Shown here: positions 63,986 through 64,000 of the stretch, piece by piece
Layout: the number at the start of each line of letters is the position of its first letter
How positions within the stretch are numbered: position 1 is the stretch's first letter
From: Terriglobales bacterium
Lineage (GTDB): Bacteria > Acidobacteriota > Terriglobia > Terriglobales > Acidobacteriaceae
DNA: 64,000 nucleotides
Direction: 5' to 3'
NCBI GenBank assembly: GCA_035487355.1
Contig: DATHMF010000009.1
Span: 45,769 to 109,768 of the forward strand
Made by a program: the position numbers and the translations under genes
Notes under the pieces: generated by a model
Told to the model about the DNA's origin: nothing
The model's database searches: none
What the model saw: only the letters and a program-made list of their open reading frames with translations

Positions 63986-64000
63986 GATCCGCGAGTCCAA

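Noticed and set aside
63986..64000. Search for an immunity gene after the nuclease toxin
   Set aside because: Only 15 bases remain after the stop codon, so presence or absence cannot be judged.

Overview
The window looks like chromosomal DNA of a soil or plant-associated acidobacterium (Acidobacteriota, probably class Terriglobia). This rests on family content rather than on a marker gene. There are two very large Oar-like TonB-dependent receptors with N-terminal carboxypeptidase-regulatory domains, an ECF sigma factor coupled to a TPR-bearing Ser/Thr kinase, Ig-like repeat proteins, YVTN/YncE propellers and a winged-helix/FlgO/TPR regulator. One tRNA (Asp, GTC) is present. No rRNA, CRISPR array or insertion sequence was seen.

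Layout. 1-5.4 kb: a glycan-degradation group, with a 5'-truncated GH31 enzyme followed by a secreted GH106-like hydrolase, convergent with a Tat-exported sugar isomerase/epimerase-like protein. 5.6-18.2 kb: a two-component system (14264-16410) surrounded by a TonB receptor, two PstS-like binding proteins, a YncE-like propeller, a beta-lactamase-fold hydrolase and a type I phosphodiesterase. Four upstream regions here carry the same four-element, 11-nt-phased operator, always in the same orientation to the downstream gene, so this looks like a compact PhoB-style regulon. 18.2-25.4 kb: a short-chain fatty acid transporter (atoE), a second TonB receptor paralogous to the first, and GTP-dependent PEP carboxykinase (pckG). 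25.8-28.9 kb: ECF sigma factor and Ser/Thr kinase with overlapping ends.

29.3-37.3 kb: secreted proteins. These are a glycosidase-like protein with Ig-like domains, an apparent operon of vanadium-haloperoxidase-like protein, SBP56-type (methanethiol-oxidase-like) propeller and membrane protein, and a secreted lectin-like protein. 37.6-42.4 kb: tRNA-Asp, a repeat-rich fibre protein with an S74 chaperone domain split by a frameshift, a TPR regulator, and a decayed YVTN propeller. 42.4-46.2 kb: an Omp85-like outer-membrane protein and a beta-rich protein without a signal peptide, on the minus strand.

46.5-64 kb: the most striking region, an apparent four-gene plus-strand operon encoding a Tc (ABC) toxin. 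It has a zinc-ribbon protein, a mosaic protein with a Hint domain, a degenerate M48-like peptidase domain and an Ig-like domain, a 2770-residue TcA, and a 2173-residue TcB-TcC fusion. The fusion ends in an RHS core followed by a basic linker and a WHH/HNH-type nuclease tip. An immunity gene, if there is one, would lie beyond the right edge.

Product calls come from reading motifs by eye. No database search was run.
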